Shown here one piece after another: positions 11,801 to 22,535 of a DNA stretch of 64,000 nucleotides. Made by a program: the position numbers and the translations under genes. Each line of letters opens with the position of its first letter. The first letter of the stretch is position 1. A model generated the notes under the pieces. It searched no databases, had not been told where the DNA came from, and saw only the letters and a program-made list of their open reading frames with translations. Source of the DNA: Monocercomonoides exilis (taxonomy: Eukaryota; Preaxostyla; Oxymonadida; Polymastigidae); contig LSRY02000030.1 of NCBI GenBank assembly GCA_001643675.2, positions 1,040,501 to 1,104,500 on the forward strand, written 5' to 3'.

Positions 11801-14800
11801 CAGATGCAGTTCATGTGGGGAAGATGAAGGATGGGCTGGGTGGATACGACTCGTGGTTCTGTGGATTTGACTATTATCCGTGTGCCACCATCACCCATGC
11901 AGCGCAGGTGAGATATGCAGACACAAACAAGAAGATCGAATTGGATTCGGGATATGAGCTTGCTGAGGCAGTTGGAATGACAGATGGCCATGAATGGGAG
12001 ATTTCATGTGCGACAAAAGGGATGGAAGTTGGGGTGAAAGCACCAGAGAATTTTGAGTCACCTTGTCTGATTGAGGTGTTGAGCAAGTGTTCAATGAGAA
12101 ACATCAAATTCTGTATTCCATCAACTCTATCTGGAGCAACATCATCATCTCTGATCACATCCAACTCCACACTCCTCACACTCACTGATTGTTCAGTTGT
12201 TTGTTCATCAGAGAATTCCATTGGATATTGTTTTGTGAATGTGGTTGGGGGAAAAGTGAAAGTGGAGGGATTGGTGATCACAGAGACCTTGAGATTTGGA
12301 GAACATTCAGTGATTGAGTTTGGTGAAGGGGTGGAATCAGTTGTGTTTTGTGGATGTGAGGTGAACAATATTGAGAAGAGAAGTGGAGATGGAGGATGGG
12401 TGAGTGGAGTGGTTGGGGCAGAGAGAGATGAGGGGAAGAATGGGATAATTGTGATTGAAACGTGTGTTGTGAAGGGGTGCAGGTGTGTTGGTGGAAGAGG
12501 AGGAGGGATGAGTGTTGTTGTGAAGGGGGAAGGGAGTGTTGTTGTGAATGGGAGTTGTGTGATTGATGGGTGTGAGGCAAAGGGTTCAGGGGAGAGTTCA
12601 GAAGGGAGGAGAGAAGGGAGAGGGGGAGGGAGAGGGGGAGGGATGATGATTGTGATGGAGAGCAGGGATGGTTCAATGAAAATGGAATCGGGAAGAGAGG
12701 GTTTGTTTGTGTTTGGAGAGGATAACAAAGCTCAATATGGGAAGGATGTGTTTGTTGAGTGTGTTGGGGGAGTGTTGTTGGAGTGGAAAGTGAATGGGAG
12801 TTCATTTTCATTTTTTGATTTTGGTGTGATTCCAACAGATGTGTTGAAGTTGTGTGGGAGTGAGGATGGGAGAGAAGGGGAAGTGATTCCGCTGTTTGTG
12901 TATTTGTGTTCAATCGGAACAAAGTTGAGAGTTGATGGGGGAGGAGAGAGAGCAATGGATCAGAGCCATTGTGGGTTTGAGGAGTTTGGGTGTTTGACGA
13001 TTGACTATTGTGTTGGGAAGAGAGCGAGCAGCAATGTGAATGAAATTGAAGTTATCTCAGAATCATGGATAAAGAATGAGATGAAAGTAGTTTCATTTGA
13101 GGTGAGTGTTTCAGGGAAAGAAGAGGGGATGAGGGTGATTGTGAGAGATGAAGGATCGATAAATCAAAACAACCTTATTGAGTGCACAAAATCATTTGAG
13201 ATGAGATATTTGTCATTTGTGCTGAATGATGAAATGAATGGGAAGAGAAGTGGATTTATCCACTCTTCATCATCATCTTCGACCATCACAATGACCAGCT
13301 GTTCAGTCTCATTTGTCAATGATGAAATGATTGGATACAATGTGATATGTGTTGAGGGAGGAGGGTTGGTTGTGAATGGGTTTGTGATGGAAGGGGGAGT
13401 GAGAATGAATGGGAAGTCACCTATTGTTGTTTCGAATGGAGTTGAATTGGAGATGAATGACAGTCGAATGAGTGGAGTGGAAGTTGTTAGCGGAATTGGA
13501 GGAGGAGGAGGATGTTTGAATGTGGAGATGGGTGTGAATGGGGTTGTGAACATTGAAGAATGCAATTTGTCATCAGTGTGTTCAGGGGGGAGTGGGATGA
13601 AAGGGGGAGGGATGAAGATATCAGTGAGGAAGGGAGGGAGTTTGGAAATGAAGAATGTGAAATATTCAGGGTGTGAAGTGCCAAGAGAGGATGTTGAGGA
13701 AGGAGGGAGAGGAATGGGAGGAGGGATGTTTGTGAAGCTGGCAGATGAGATGGGAACATTTGTGATGGAAGGAATGGAATTTGAGAGATGCAATGCCTGG
13801 AAAGGGAAGAACATGTTTGTGTCAGGATGGGATCTGAGAGAGATTGTGAATGAGGAGCACCTGAAATGGGAGATGAGTTTGGATGAGTTGGGATCATTGG
13901 ATGAGCTGTGTGGATGGGAGAGGAAGACAACAGGAGAGGAGGGATATGTGATTCCGCTGGTTGTGTATTTGTGGAGGAACTGGAGTGGGGATGGGTTTGT
14001 TTCAGTTGAGAAAGGAGGAGACTTCAGTGGGTGTGGGTATTCAGAAGCACCATGCTCATCGATTGACCACTTGATATCACTTCGATATCCAACACTTGGA
14101 GGAGGGGAAACTCATATTGCCATTGTGGGGTCAGGGTTGCTGAGCCATTCCATATCATTTTCATCATCAATTTCAGATTCACCAAAAGTGGTGATTGAAG
14201 GGACAAAGAAAGGGACAGGAGTGACGATCAGTGATGAAGATGAGAATGATTTGTCTGATGATGGTTCAATGATCTCCTCGAATGTGAGTCTGTCATTTGT
14301 GAATGTGTCATTCACCAAGCCAGCCATCACAACCCATCATTCAGTGTTGATTGAATCATCTGGAGCAAACACATTATTGTCAGTTTCAGATTGTTCATTT
14401 GGCCCAGGGAGAGGGGTGACAGAAAGTTTTGGATATTGTGTGATGAGGGTGGATGGGGGGAGTGTTGTGATTGAGGGGTGTTCGTTGAGTTTGATTTCAG
14501 AGTTGAAAGGGTTAATTGCCTTCAGTCCAAATGCACATGAGGTGACTATTCAGAATGTGAACATCTCATTTGCCGATGTGACAGAAAGAAGCCTGATTTC
14601 GATGATGGAAGAGGAAAACCAGATGAATGGAGAAAAGAAGGTGTTTTCAAATGGGAACAAACCAGTTTTGAGGGTTGTTGGATGTTCATTTGCGAACATC
14701 ACAAATGAAGGGATTGGAGTGAGTGTTGTTGATGTGGGGTCATTTGAGGATGGAGTGGAGTGTGTGATGGATGAGTGTTCGATGTCAAATTGCAAGAGTG

Positions 14801-17800
14801 GTTTGAGCATCGAAGGAGGGGGGATGAAAGTGGTGCTGAAGAGTGGGGAGTCAGTGTTGAAAGTGAATGGCAGCTCGTTTTCGATTTGCAAGTGCTCGAG
14901 TGAGACAGGGTGTGGAGGAGGGCTGTTTATTGATGGATCTGACCCACATGCGAATTATGGAAATGAGAGTCAGATTCCACCTCTGAATTTCAAGATTGTG
15001 AACATCCTGTTTGTGATGAATGAGGCACATGTGGGGAAAGACGTGTTTGTCAGATGCCACTCGATTGCTTACCAGATCAATGAAACACTGTTTGCACTGA
15101 ACTACAACCAGGAGTCACTGAACTCGAACAACTCGATCTGTGGGAGGGATGTTTTGAGCGAGGGAGATGTTGATCTGATTCCGCTGATCACATTCTATTA
15201 TTCGGCACAGGTGTTTGTGAGTGGGAGAGGAAGTGATGGGAGGGGGTGTGGGGCACAGAGCAACCCTTGTTCCAGTATCAACTGTGGGGTTGAGCACATC
15301 CAGGAAGGGGTGATGAATGCGATTCTGATTGATGGGGAAGGGTTTGTGAGGAAGGAGTGTGTGATTGGGGATCTGGTTGTGAATTCATTGAAAAAGACAC
15401 AGGGGATTGTTCGGTTGAATTCCAAGATTGAGATATCAGGTGAGAAGGATTGTGTGATGGAGTTTGTGAACGAATGTTCAGTGGAGAGATGCTCATTCCA
15501 GCTTGAAGATGGATTTGAATCAACTCACAATTATCTCATGAAAGTGAAGAATGGAATGACGAAAATACAAGAATGTGAATTCTTCTCTTCTTCAACAACA
15601 TTTGAGGATATGAAGTTGAACAGTTCAATTGTGAGTGTGGAAAGTGGAGAGCTGAAGATATCAGAAACAACATTCAAAGATATTCATTCAACAATGTCGG
15701 TGCTTTCATTCCATGAAGAATCGAATGTGACAATTGTTGAAACAAGAATATCAAATCTCAGATGTGAGGGAGATGTTGTGAGTGTTGGAGGGAAAGCGAA
15801 AGTGGAGATGAAAGAGATGGGAGTTGAGAATGTGACATTGTTGTTGGAGGGGTGTGTGATTGGGATGGAAGATGCTGAACAAGAGGTGAGTGTGCTGAAC
15901 AGCTCATTTGGAAGATATGTGAATTCAGTGAACAAGGGAAGAATGATGCAGATCAGGAATTCCAAGAATGTGAGGGTTGAGGCATGTGTGTTTGATGGAG
16001 AAAGAGAAGATGAAATTGTCAAGGAAGAAAACAATAGAAAAGAGGGATTGTGCAAATGGAATGGGTCATTGGTTGATGTTGAGAAGAGCAATGCGGAGAT
16101 GAGGGAAACAACGATTATGAAGAGCAAGGGAGGTGGGCTGTGGGTGAGTGGAGGGAATGTGAAGATTGAGAAGGGAGAGTTTGAGAACAACAACCCATCG
16201 ATTGAGGGATATCCATCAGCTCGAAGGAATGTGATTTGTGAAGGGAATGGGGAGTTGAATGTTGTGAGTGTGAAAGGGGGAGATGGGTTGAAAGATAACT
16301 CATCATTGTGGATATTGGATGAGGGATGCGAATTGGGAGGGATAGCTTCAGAAAGAGGATCATCATTTTTCATCCCCATTTTGGAAGATGTGAAGAACAT
16401 TTCTCAACCAAATGAAAATTTGGAGTTGATGATTCATGGAAAGCTGCTTCTGCCATGCGATTTGTCAGTGAAGATGAGCATGAAAAATGGGGATGAAGAG
16501 GAGATTGTTAGAAAAGGGATTGAAGAAGAAGGGTTTGTGTCAGAGAATGAGATTCACTCAGTTATTTCATGTTCAGAATTGGAGAAAGTGAGAGAAGAGA
16601 CGGAAGTGAGTGTGTGGATTGTGTTTGGGAAAAGAGATTCTCATTCATCAACAGATTCGGTTATTGTGAAGAACAGGAGTGAAAGTGCTGGAAAAGGAGA
16701 TGAAAGGATTGTTGAAGGAGGGAAAGAAGGGAAGTCTTATTGGTTGTTAATAGTTATAATCATGGCAGTTATTCTATTTATTGTTCTGATTGGATTTGTT
16801 TTGTTTGTTGTCAGATGGAGAAAGCAGAAGAGAAGAACAAAGGAATTGGAGGAGATTGTGAATGACACAGTGAGGAAGGATCCGAAGGCATTTGAGATGG
16901 TGACGATGGAGATGTCACCAGAGGAGCAGTGGAGAAGAGCAGAGAAAGAGGCAGAGAAGAAGAACGAAGAGAGGATAAAGAAGAGAGTGTATGAGACGAA
17001 TATGGAACATTCAGAATCATCAGAACATCTTCTTTCTGAGAGCGGATCGACTGAATACATCCTTGGAAGAGACTCAGACAAGATTCCCGATTGGATGCTG
17101 GAGAAGGTTGATGAAAAGGAAATTGAGGTTGAGGAGACAAGAAAGAGAACACCATCACCATCAATTTCATCACGTTCAACAACAGACAGTTCAGACACAG
17201 AATCAACATTTGTTCGATCAGAGAGTCTGTGTCCAACCACTTCATCGATGTCGAATCTGGTGGATGCAATGGCCTGTTCGTCTCCTCATGAGAAGCTGAT
17301 TGTTGACTTGAGGGATTCATTGTTCATGCTACTTCATGGGCTGAATAAGACAAAGGAGATGGCAATTGGCACTCTGCAGGAGAGGGAGCAAACAGCTGCT
17401 CAGATCCTGTTCTGGGTGGCTAATCTTGCTCTCCACTCCTTTGATGAAATGGAAAATCCACTTTCTTCCCTCTCCACTCTGAGTCCTCACATTGTTCTGT
17501 TCTCCGAGCACATGGTGATCTGCATCGTGATGCATTCTGATCTCCTTTCTTCTGATGATTCAGACTCATCATCCATATCTTCATCAACAGTTGTGACATC
17601 TGCTAGCGATGATGATGATGACTCACTTCCTTCATCAGCATTTGAGGATGAGAGCCTTTTCAAAAAAGAGTGCCTGAGGTGGAAGGCGCCAGAGCTGCTG
17701 ATCAACAAGAAGATGGGAGCAACGAAGGAGTCGGTGGTGTTCTCGATTGGGATGATGCTGTGGGAGTGTTTGACACTGGAGATCCCGTTTGGGGAGTATG

Positions 17801-18093
17801 AAGGGGAGGTGGCAGGGCAGAAGATTGTGAATGGAGAGAGACCAAGTGCGAATGAGGGAAGAGGGAGTCCGTTGATGAATTATGCTGAGATGTGCCTGTC
17901 AGGCGATGCATCGAAACGGCCAACTCTTGTGAACATAAAGCGGCAGTTCATTTCACGCTTTCCAGGAGGCGGACCAACAATGACGATGAGCGATGCAATC
18001 GAGATTGAAGACAGCTCGGATGAGGAGGAAGCAGAAGAATGCATCACAAGGAAGAAGGACAAAAGCAGAGGATCAGAGTTGCTGAAGATGTGA
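8869..18093 (+). CDS. Giant beta-helix (Pmp-like) type I membrane protein with C-terminal pseudokinase-like domain
   Basis: 3074 aa, one exon. An N-terminal hydrophobic signal segment (residues 1-20) is followed by a roughly 2600-residue extracellular region rich in Gly-Gly-Gly turns and paired cysteines, as in parallel beta-helix / polymorphic outer-membrane-protein repeats (for example 'AYAHGGGVMCH' and 'KYGGGIYA', residues about 370-535). A header motif CG....PC.TI recurs near residues 636, 998, 1368, 1722 and 2127. One transmembrane helix (about 2624-2648, 'YWLLIVIIMAVILFIVLIGF') is followed by basic residues. The cytoplasmic part ends in a kinase C-lobe: 'RWKAPELL' (about 2936), 'SIGMMLWECLTLEIPFGEY', 'SKRPT'. 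The N-lobe and the HRD and DFG motifs are not recognisable, so catalysis is doubtful. Similar proteins are abundant in oxymonads (recalled). Probably a surface receptor or adhesin; the ligand is unknown. Stop TGA. Confidence 0.85.
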   Translation: MTSGIFCFVCIICMQCLRNGATNDEANLVENSMIERNTDYLGNSLFDLLPNDKNGDKNKLEMIVEGNEGGMEENEEKEKSTKKYTNMKKERDSRIRRENSIKTLNNEHFHYEGGMRGIERNFEESEVEGSLVLINTSVKLKSLGLIQHDETNIVKVGDGSSVELDDCGIFILSEMSPFCLTGGCGVFKNISLSSSSTVFLETFPSLFSSKVSKEKFSEKCFVSVCSSHFSSFCVSSAPFLSSTSILLISLSQLTFFNMSTANDACSSPTITSTQTTCFVCSCSFSSVCDAYDGGIVPSLNYPLASLSASNTSFVGCCRTRNVECTGTTDGKLTPGRQNTTDNGANIFTWCEWNGSKAAGNKEDYTDDASNGGAICMFNKGNGELSISHCAFNGCTAYAHGGGVMCHNIKSVTVINNSFNSCIAQRKYGGGIYAVLISTCVRISGCKFQDCKAYSHGGGIYLNNFQVSGSGCIVEEKWMEENEYMFDCNFVSCSVVNIVGGGLYCVNIPTKQSVMRSIQFISCSARQEAGGLCLNPSRETLPKNGSYCLFLLFHGCTCVDATYPLGHDAEFADYFSLYLDTGNPFFECFTTNTDNKRICFARYLSGSWVYDQTIKKDWLKDKTQYVSVNGKDEYELCGANTTYPCLTVKKAFEMCEILLSLSVTLMEGNHTSEATTIAIGEKKVSVIGKGKEKSSIETKSLSSTEALFSVSTGHLDLLHMKIDCNSNANPSSPSVVVASDGSGSLSLEDVVITTSNIGEYVISSSVFVVPLLQLSMVGVEIKNMNVSKSLFSEPVFSSSSSSSSALLLAATSSGESTLANLTVRNVKLTEGDGVVVAKSVAEGDTFAVQNVTVEDCECENGSGGGIKVDLLSPSSKLHVELSTTMNRCKSVKYGGGMMLYLADNSIDFSIVSVDFSGCSASVGGNYVFVNGSNSVSWGITTEKLNVQHDDSKYNELAGYDRSDSTMGLFPLNVFLDSYPDAVHVGKMKDGLGGYDSWFCGFDYYPCATITHAAQVRYADTNKKIELDSGYELAEAVGMTDGHEWEISCATKGMEVGVKAPENFESPCLIEVLSKCSMRNIKFCIPSTLSGATSSSLITSNSTLLTLTDCSVVCSSENSIGYCFVNVVGGKVKVEGLVITETLRFGEHSVIEFGEGVESVVFCGCEVNNIEKRSGDGGWVSGVVGAERDEGKNGIIVIETCVVKGCRCVGGRGGGMSVVVKGEGSVVVNGSCVIDGCEAKGSGESSEGRREGRGGGRGGGMMIVMESRDGSMKMESGREGLFVFGEDNKAQYGKDVFVECVGGVLLEWKVNGSSFSFFDFGVIPTDVLKLCGSEDGREGEVIPLFVYLCSIGTKLRVDGGGERAMDQSHCGFEEFGCLTIDYCVGKRASSNVNEIEVISESWIKNEMKVVSFEVSVSGKEEGMRVIVRDEGSINQNNLIECTKSFEMRYLSFVLNDEMNGKRSGFIHSSSSSSTITMTSCSVSFVNDEMIGYNVICVEGGGLVVNGFVMEGGVRMNGKSPIVVSNGVELEMNDSRMSGVEVVSGIGGGGGCLNVEMGVNGVVNIEECNLSSVCSGGSGMKGGGMKISVRKGGSLEMKNVKYSGCEVPREDVEEGGRGMGGGMFVKLADEMGTFVMEGMEFERCNAWKGKNMFVSGWDLREIVNEEHLKWEMSLDELGSLDELCGWERKTTGEEGYVIPLVVYLWRNWSGDGFVSVEKGGDFSGCGYSEAPCSSIDHLISLRYPTLGGGETHIAIVGSGLLSHSISFSSSISDSPKVVIEGTKKGTGVTISDEDENDLSDDGSMISSNVSLSFVNVSFTKPAITTHHSVLIESSGANTLLSVSDCSFGPGRGVTESFGYCVMRVDGGSVVIEGCSLSLISELKGLIAFSPNAHEVTIQNVNISFADVTERSLISMMEEENQMNGEKKVFSNGNKPVLRVVGCSFANITNEGIGVSVVDVGSFEDGVECVMDECSMSNCKSGLSIEGGGMKVVLKSGESVLKVNGSSFSICKCSSETGCGGGLFIDGSDPHANYGNESQIPPLNFKIVNILFVMNEAHVGKDVFVRCHSIAYQINETLFALNYNQESLNSNNSICGRDVLSEGDVDLIPLITFYYSAQVFVSGRGSDGRGCGAQSNPCSSINCGVEHIQEGVMNAILIDGEGFVRKECVIGDLVVNSLKKTQGIVRLNSKIEISGEKDCVMEFVNECSVERCSFQLEDGFESTHNYLMKVKNGMTKIQECEFFSSSTTFEDMKLNSSIVSVESGELKISETTFKDIHSTMSVLSFHEESNVTIVETRISNLRCEGDVVSVGGKAKVEMKEMGVENVTLLLEGCVIGMEDAEQEVSVLNSSFGRYVNSVNKGRMMQIRNSKNVRVEACVFDGEREDEIVKEENNRKEGLCKWNGSLVDVEKSNAEMRETTIMKSKGGGLWVSGGNVKIEKGEFENNNPSIEGYPSARRNVICEGNGELNVVSVKGGDGLKDNSSLWILDEGCELGGIASERGSSFFIPILEDVKNISQPNENLELMIHGKLLLPCDLSVKMSMKNGDEEEIVRKGIEEEGFVSENEIHSVISCSELEKVREETEVSVWIVFGKRDSHSSTDSVIVKNRSESAGKGDERIVEGGKEGKSYWLLIVIIMAVILFIVLIGFVLFVVRWRKQKRRTKELEEIVNDTVRKDPKAFEMVTMEMSPEEQWRRAEKEAEKKNEERIKKRVYETNMEHSESSEHLLSESGSTEYILGRDSDKIPDWMLEKVDEKEIEVEETRKRTPSPSISSRSTTDSSDTESTFVRSESLCPTTSSMSNLVDAMACSSPHEKLIVDLRDSLFMLLHGLNKTKEMAIGTLQEREQTAAQILFWVANLALHSFDEMENPLSSLSTLSPHIVLFSEHMVICIVMHSDLLSSDDSDSSSISSSTVVTSASDDDDDSLPSSAFEDESLFKKECLRWKAPELLINKKMGATKESVVFSIGMMLWECLTLEIPFGEYEGEVAGQKIVNGERPSANEGRGSPLMNYAEMCLSGDASKRPTLVNIKRQFISRFPGGGPTMTMSDAIEIEDSSDEEEAEECITRKKDKSRGSELLKM

Positions 18094-19336
18094 TGTGCTC
18101 AGAATAGACATGAGGATGGTAAATTCACAATGGAGGAAATGAAGCGATCTTTCAGGGGAGCAAATCCAGTGGTGCTTGGAGCGTGAAAGCGATGATGAAG
18201 AAGAGCAGAAGAGACCAGATGAATGATGAATGGATTGGATGAAAAGCCTGAAACTCTTTTCTTTCTTTTCTTTTCATTTTTTTCATTTCTTTTTATTATT
18301 GTTTTTCTTCTCCTCTCTTATTGCTTTTTTGAGTGAAAGTGTTTCAATATACCATTGTGTTCAAACATTTCTCTGGAAGAGGAGCCGATGCAACAACAAG
18401 GCAAGGGATATGTTGCAATGGATGAGTCGTCTTCATTTGTGATATTGCTGTCACACCTTTGTGATATGTTATTTTTGATGTTTATAAATAGTGAATTAAA
18501 AGTTCGAACGAAAATCGATAATGTATATTTGAGTATTGTATTTTATTGGGAATGAAGAGATTAGTTTCATAATTTTCATTATGTTTTTTTCCAGATTTTC
18601 AAATGATTGGTATATTTTGGACATATCCCTCAGACATTGAACATGTTTGTTATGTGAGAGATTACACTTCAAAATAATTCTTTTTTTCATGCTTTTGAGA
18701 AATATGAGAAGAAATTTTTGGAAAAGATGGGCTCACTGAAACAAAAAACATATCAGTTATTTTTCATAATTCAATTATTCCAAGAAAAAGCAGAAGTTTA
18801 TTGAGTTAATTATAAGCCTATTTTTTATGAAAGCAGGAAAATATTTCGTTGAAAAGTTTTTATTTGGTAAGAAAAAATTTTAACACAAAAAATGCAGAAT
18901 AAATTATCATTTTGATCAGAAACTTTCAAATAAAAATTTTTCTCTAAAAAGAGTATTTTTGAACAAAAGATAGTCCTATTTTGTGGAGAACCTTAACGAA
19001 AATTCGTATCAATTGCAAAATTGAGACTTTTTTTGAGAATAAAAAAATTGGATCTGCTTTTAATTTCAAAAGTCAAGTCTTTTTTTTCCTTTTTCTTTTA
19101 TAAGAGCATCATAGGAAATTAATCCACATGTTTCATACACAATAACGATTCTTCATTAAAAAGAAATAAGAATAATAAGATTTGCAAAAAGGAGTGATTA
19201 TTTTAGGTTTCATTGATATCCTTTTTGTTTCAATAAGCCAAAGATAGTTATGTTTAGGATTATTTCAAAATAAATTTCGATTTGGTGAAAAAATGCAAAA
19301 TTTGATCATCTCCTAACCAATATTTACATATTAAGA
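18094..19336. other. Intergenic region, no gene seen
   Basis: The first 150 nt after the receptor stop keep its purine-rich coding-like composition, which suggests a 3' UTR or a formerly longer C-terminus. The rest is AT-rich, with no frame carrying recognisable motifs. It contains the promoter of the WASP-like gene at its right end. Confidence 0.5.
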
Positions 19337-21455
19337 ATGTCTTGGGATAAAGCAATAAAAAAAGACATTGAAAAAACTTTGGAAAGCGATAATATATTAA
19401 TTGGAGGTGCAGCACGTTTATATCAATTTCAAAATAGTCAGTGGAGCTTTACTGGAATTTATGGCATTGTGTGTGTATTTGGAAAAGATGAATTACCATT
19501 TCTGGGTGTTATCAACATAGATTCGGCAACCCCTGTTCTTACTTATCAATATGAATGTTTGTATTTTTTTGCAATAATAAGTTGATGTTTCAATTCCATC
19601 AATTTCTTTTTAAAAAACAAAGGTTACCAAAATATGAAGCTCACTCCTTCAAACGATCAATTCCTTCATTATTTTGGAGACAATTGCTTCTTTGGATTAT
19701 TGTTTGTTGACCCAAAAGAATGTAAGGTCTTTGCTAAAGAATTTAGCTCGTTTAAGCCAAAAAACAAAGGAGGGCTGTTTAGTAGATTTAGATCAAAAAA
19801 AGAAGATATAGTTATCGGTGCTCCTCAAGACTTTTCGCATGGGCTTGGATTTTCTTCCCAAACGAGATCAATTCAGGGAATTAAACCTGAATTAAAGGAA
19901 GTGGCGAAATCTGGTGGTCTTACCGATGATGATCTTCTTACTGACAAAGATTTATTTTCATTTCTCATAATGCTTTCACAAAAATATGGACCAGATGATG
20001 AAGTGTCACAAGAGGATGCAATGCGCTATACAGATCTTGTGATGCAATGCGAAAAGAAGAAGAAAAAGAAGGAACATAGAGCAAGTAAAGCTGCTGCATC
20101 TGCAAGTGCTTCTATTCCTTCTTCTGGTACGCCAAATGCCCCACCAGGACCTCCGTCGCAAAGGGCATTGCCTTCAGCTCCTGCAAAACCTCCACGCATT
20201 GGAGGTGCAGCGGGCACCGGAAACCAAAGTGTGGGAGGTGTGAAAAATATGTATATTCAATTGTATTTTCTTCATTTGTGCTTGAAATAAATTCTTCAAA
20301 TATTTTTCTGCCATTCTGACACATGGCAATCGTCATGCCTGTTTTGAATGCCTCAATTGGGCTGCAGGAGGCCCACCAGTTCCTCGCATGCCTCCGCCAC
20401 AGCCAAAGAGCAAGCCTCCTTTCCCGTCTCCTTCGCAGCACTTCACTGGAAACGGGGCGCCAACACGGCCACCACCTCTGAATGCTCCGCCCGCTCCTGC
20501 AGGCGGAAGACCAAGCCCGTCTTCGTCGGCGTATTCGTCCCCAACGCAGTCACCTGCTCCTTCTTCGTCTTCTTCTCCTTCATCATCGGCCCAGCCAATG
20601 CAGCCGCCTGCTGGCTTTGGATCACTTGACACATCCGCATCGACGCCTTCTTCGTCTTCCATTCCAGTCGCCCCGCCGCTTCCTTCCGCCACGTCTTCTC
20701 CTGCCTCTTCTTCCATCCCTGTTGCTCCGCCTCTCCCGTCTCCATCCGCTGTTCCTTCTGGCAGCGTTCCCGTTGCCCCGCCGCTTCCCTCTCCCACACA
20801 AACCTCTCCTGCACCAGCCACAAAGCCTGATGTGCCTCGTTTTTCGTCTGCTACTCTGCCTGCTGCTGGCCTCTCCTCCACCACAAAGGAGCCCGGACGA
20901 GCACTTCCTGTCTCGCCTGACGTGCACTCCAGCTTCCTGGCGGGTATTCAGACATTCGACCCCCGCAAGCTGAAGAAGATACAGCCGAACGAGCGGCCGA
21001 AGGCAGCAGACACGATGCCTGCGAATAAACTGGCGTCTTCGCTGTATGCCGTTTTGCAGCAGAGAAGAAGGTGTGTGAATATGAACTTGATTGTGGAGGG
21101 ATGAGAAAGTTGTTGTTTTGGAGGGGGGAAAATGAAAAGAAAATAGAAAAATATAGAGGATAAAGATTGAAATAAATGAATCGTTTGAAAGAGATAAACA
21201 ATGAAAATGAAATATGTTGAATCCTCTTTGTAATACAAAATGAGAGAATTTTGTTAAATATATACATTGTGCTGTGATTTGTATTTTGTATCTTTTTTAC
21301 CCATGTTTATTTTTTTCATTTTTTGTTATAAACCGCCTTTTTTATAATTAACATATTGCATTTTCTATTGATACAGAGCAATCATTCCAGACGATGACGA
21401 CAGCTGCAGTGACAGCGACAGCGATAGCGATAGCGACTCTTCAGATGGAAAATAA
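19337..21455 (+). CDS. WASP-family-like actin nucleation promoting factor (WH1, poly-Pro, WH2, acidic tail)
   Basis: Four exons that keep frame: 19337-19556, 19623-20237, 20368-21070 and 21377-21455, giving 538 aa. Introns are 66, 130 and 306 nt (GT...AG). The WH1 domain (about 1-110) contains 'SWSFTGIYGIVCVFGKDE'-like sequence and 'FGDNCFFGLLFVDPKEC'; the first splice join falls inside the conserved 'YECYQN' stretch. A lysine-rich helix and a long Pro/Ser/Ala region (about 230-430), suited to profilin and SH3 partners, follow. A WH2 actin-binding motif with 'SSFLAGIQTFDPRKLKKI' comes next, and the last exon adds an acidic Asp/Ser tail (IPDDDD then SD repeats) matching the Arp2/3-binding position. 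No CRIB/GTPase-binding motif was seen. Predicted role: activation of Arp2/3 at membranes or in phagocytosis. The terminal Trp usual in the acidic motif is absent. Stop TAA. Confidence 0.85.
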
Positions 21456-22535
21456 ACATATTTTTTTAAAAAAAATAATGCAATTGTTATTTACTTCATT
21501 TTGTCTTCTGGTTGAACAGTTCTTGTTTATATACTTATTATTCTTTTTTTTTCTTTTTTTTAAATACTTTTTTTGCCATTTTTATCTTCGTCTTCTGCTG
21601 CTTCCTATTTCGTGCGATTGTGTGTGTAGAGTTGAAATTCAGCTGTTTCTACATTTCTATTTGTTATTTTTTATTAAATTTAAAAAAAAGAAAAAGCCTT
21701 TCTTTGTTTAGCTATCTGAACTGCTCGAGCACGCTTAGGGGATTTTATATGCGCCCTAATAGTGAGCTTGTTTCTTCATTTCAAGAATTCAGTTTCGTCT
21801 GATTTTTCTTCGCTTCAACCAAATTATGTCTTGTTCTGTTGACAAATATTTTTTTTCAAATGATTATTTTCTTTGCTCTATTTTAATTCTTTCAAACTTT
21901 TATCTTTTGTTGGAAGGCACTTTATCTTTGAATTTCACAATTTATCAACCAAATTTTTATGTATGCTCTTTTCAGCTTTTACACATTGTTACAATACATT
22001 TTTTCAGGTTCTCGGTTTTTGAGAGTTTGAAAGCGTTTTTTTGACTTCTGTTGTTCGAGTTCCTTCAAAAAGTACTTTTGTATAAATGGCAATTTGTGAC
22101 TATGGAGTGGATGTTTGAAATGAAAGAATGAAAGAAGACATCTGTCGATTTGCGATTTTAAAAGAAAAAATACAGTCATTGAAAGCAATAAAAAGAAAAA
22201 TAATCTCATGGATAAGACAAAATTATTGAAATTTCTCAGAAAGGAAAAAACAGAATGTTTCATTGCATTTTTGAAGGACTTATTTTTTCTAACAAAACAA
22301 ATTCACTCAAAAAATTAAGATTTATGTTCAGTATTTTAATTTCAATGAAGCGCAAATGAAAGGAAAAAACTGATAGATTTTTAATCTATATGAGTTGAAT
22401 GGTTGTAATGTGTTCAAAAAAGATGCACAGAAGTGAATAATGAAGATAAGCAAAGTGATGTTGAAGAATAAAAGAACACTAAATTTCAGCAAGTGAGATG
22501 AAGTTTTTTAAAGTGGAATTAAAAGTTTGTTTTAA
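21456..22535. other. Convergent intergenic region between WASP-like gene and CCT5
   Basis: About 1.1 kb of T-rich sequence between two 3' ends. Short open frames are hydrophobic Phe/Leu translations of T-rich DNA with no motifs. Presumably contains both 3' UTRs and polyadenylation sites; none can be pinned. Confidence 0.5.

Noticed and set aside
8869-18093. Many open frames antisense to or shifted within the giant receptor gene
   Set aside because: They follow the coding repeats, are low-complexity Ser/Pro/Leu, and have no motifs; one 3074-codon frame explains the region.
20333-20884. 183-codon Gly/Glu-rich minus-strand frame
   Set aside because: Antisense of the Pro/Ser/Ala region of the WASP-like gene.
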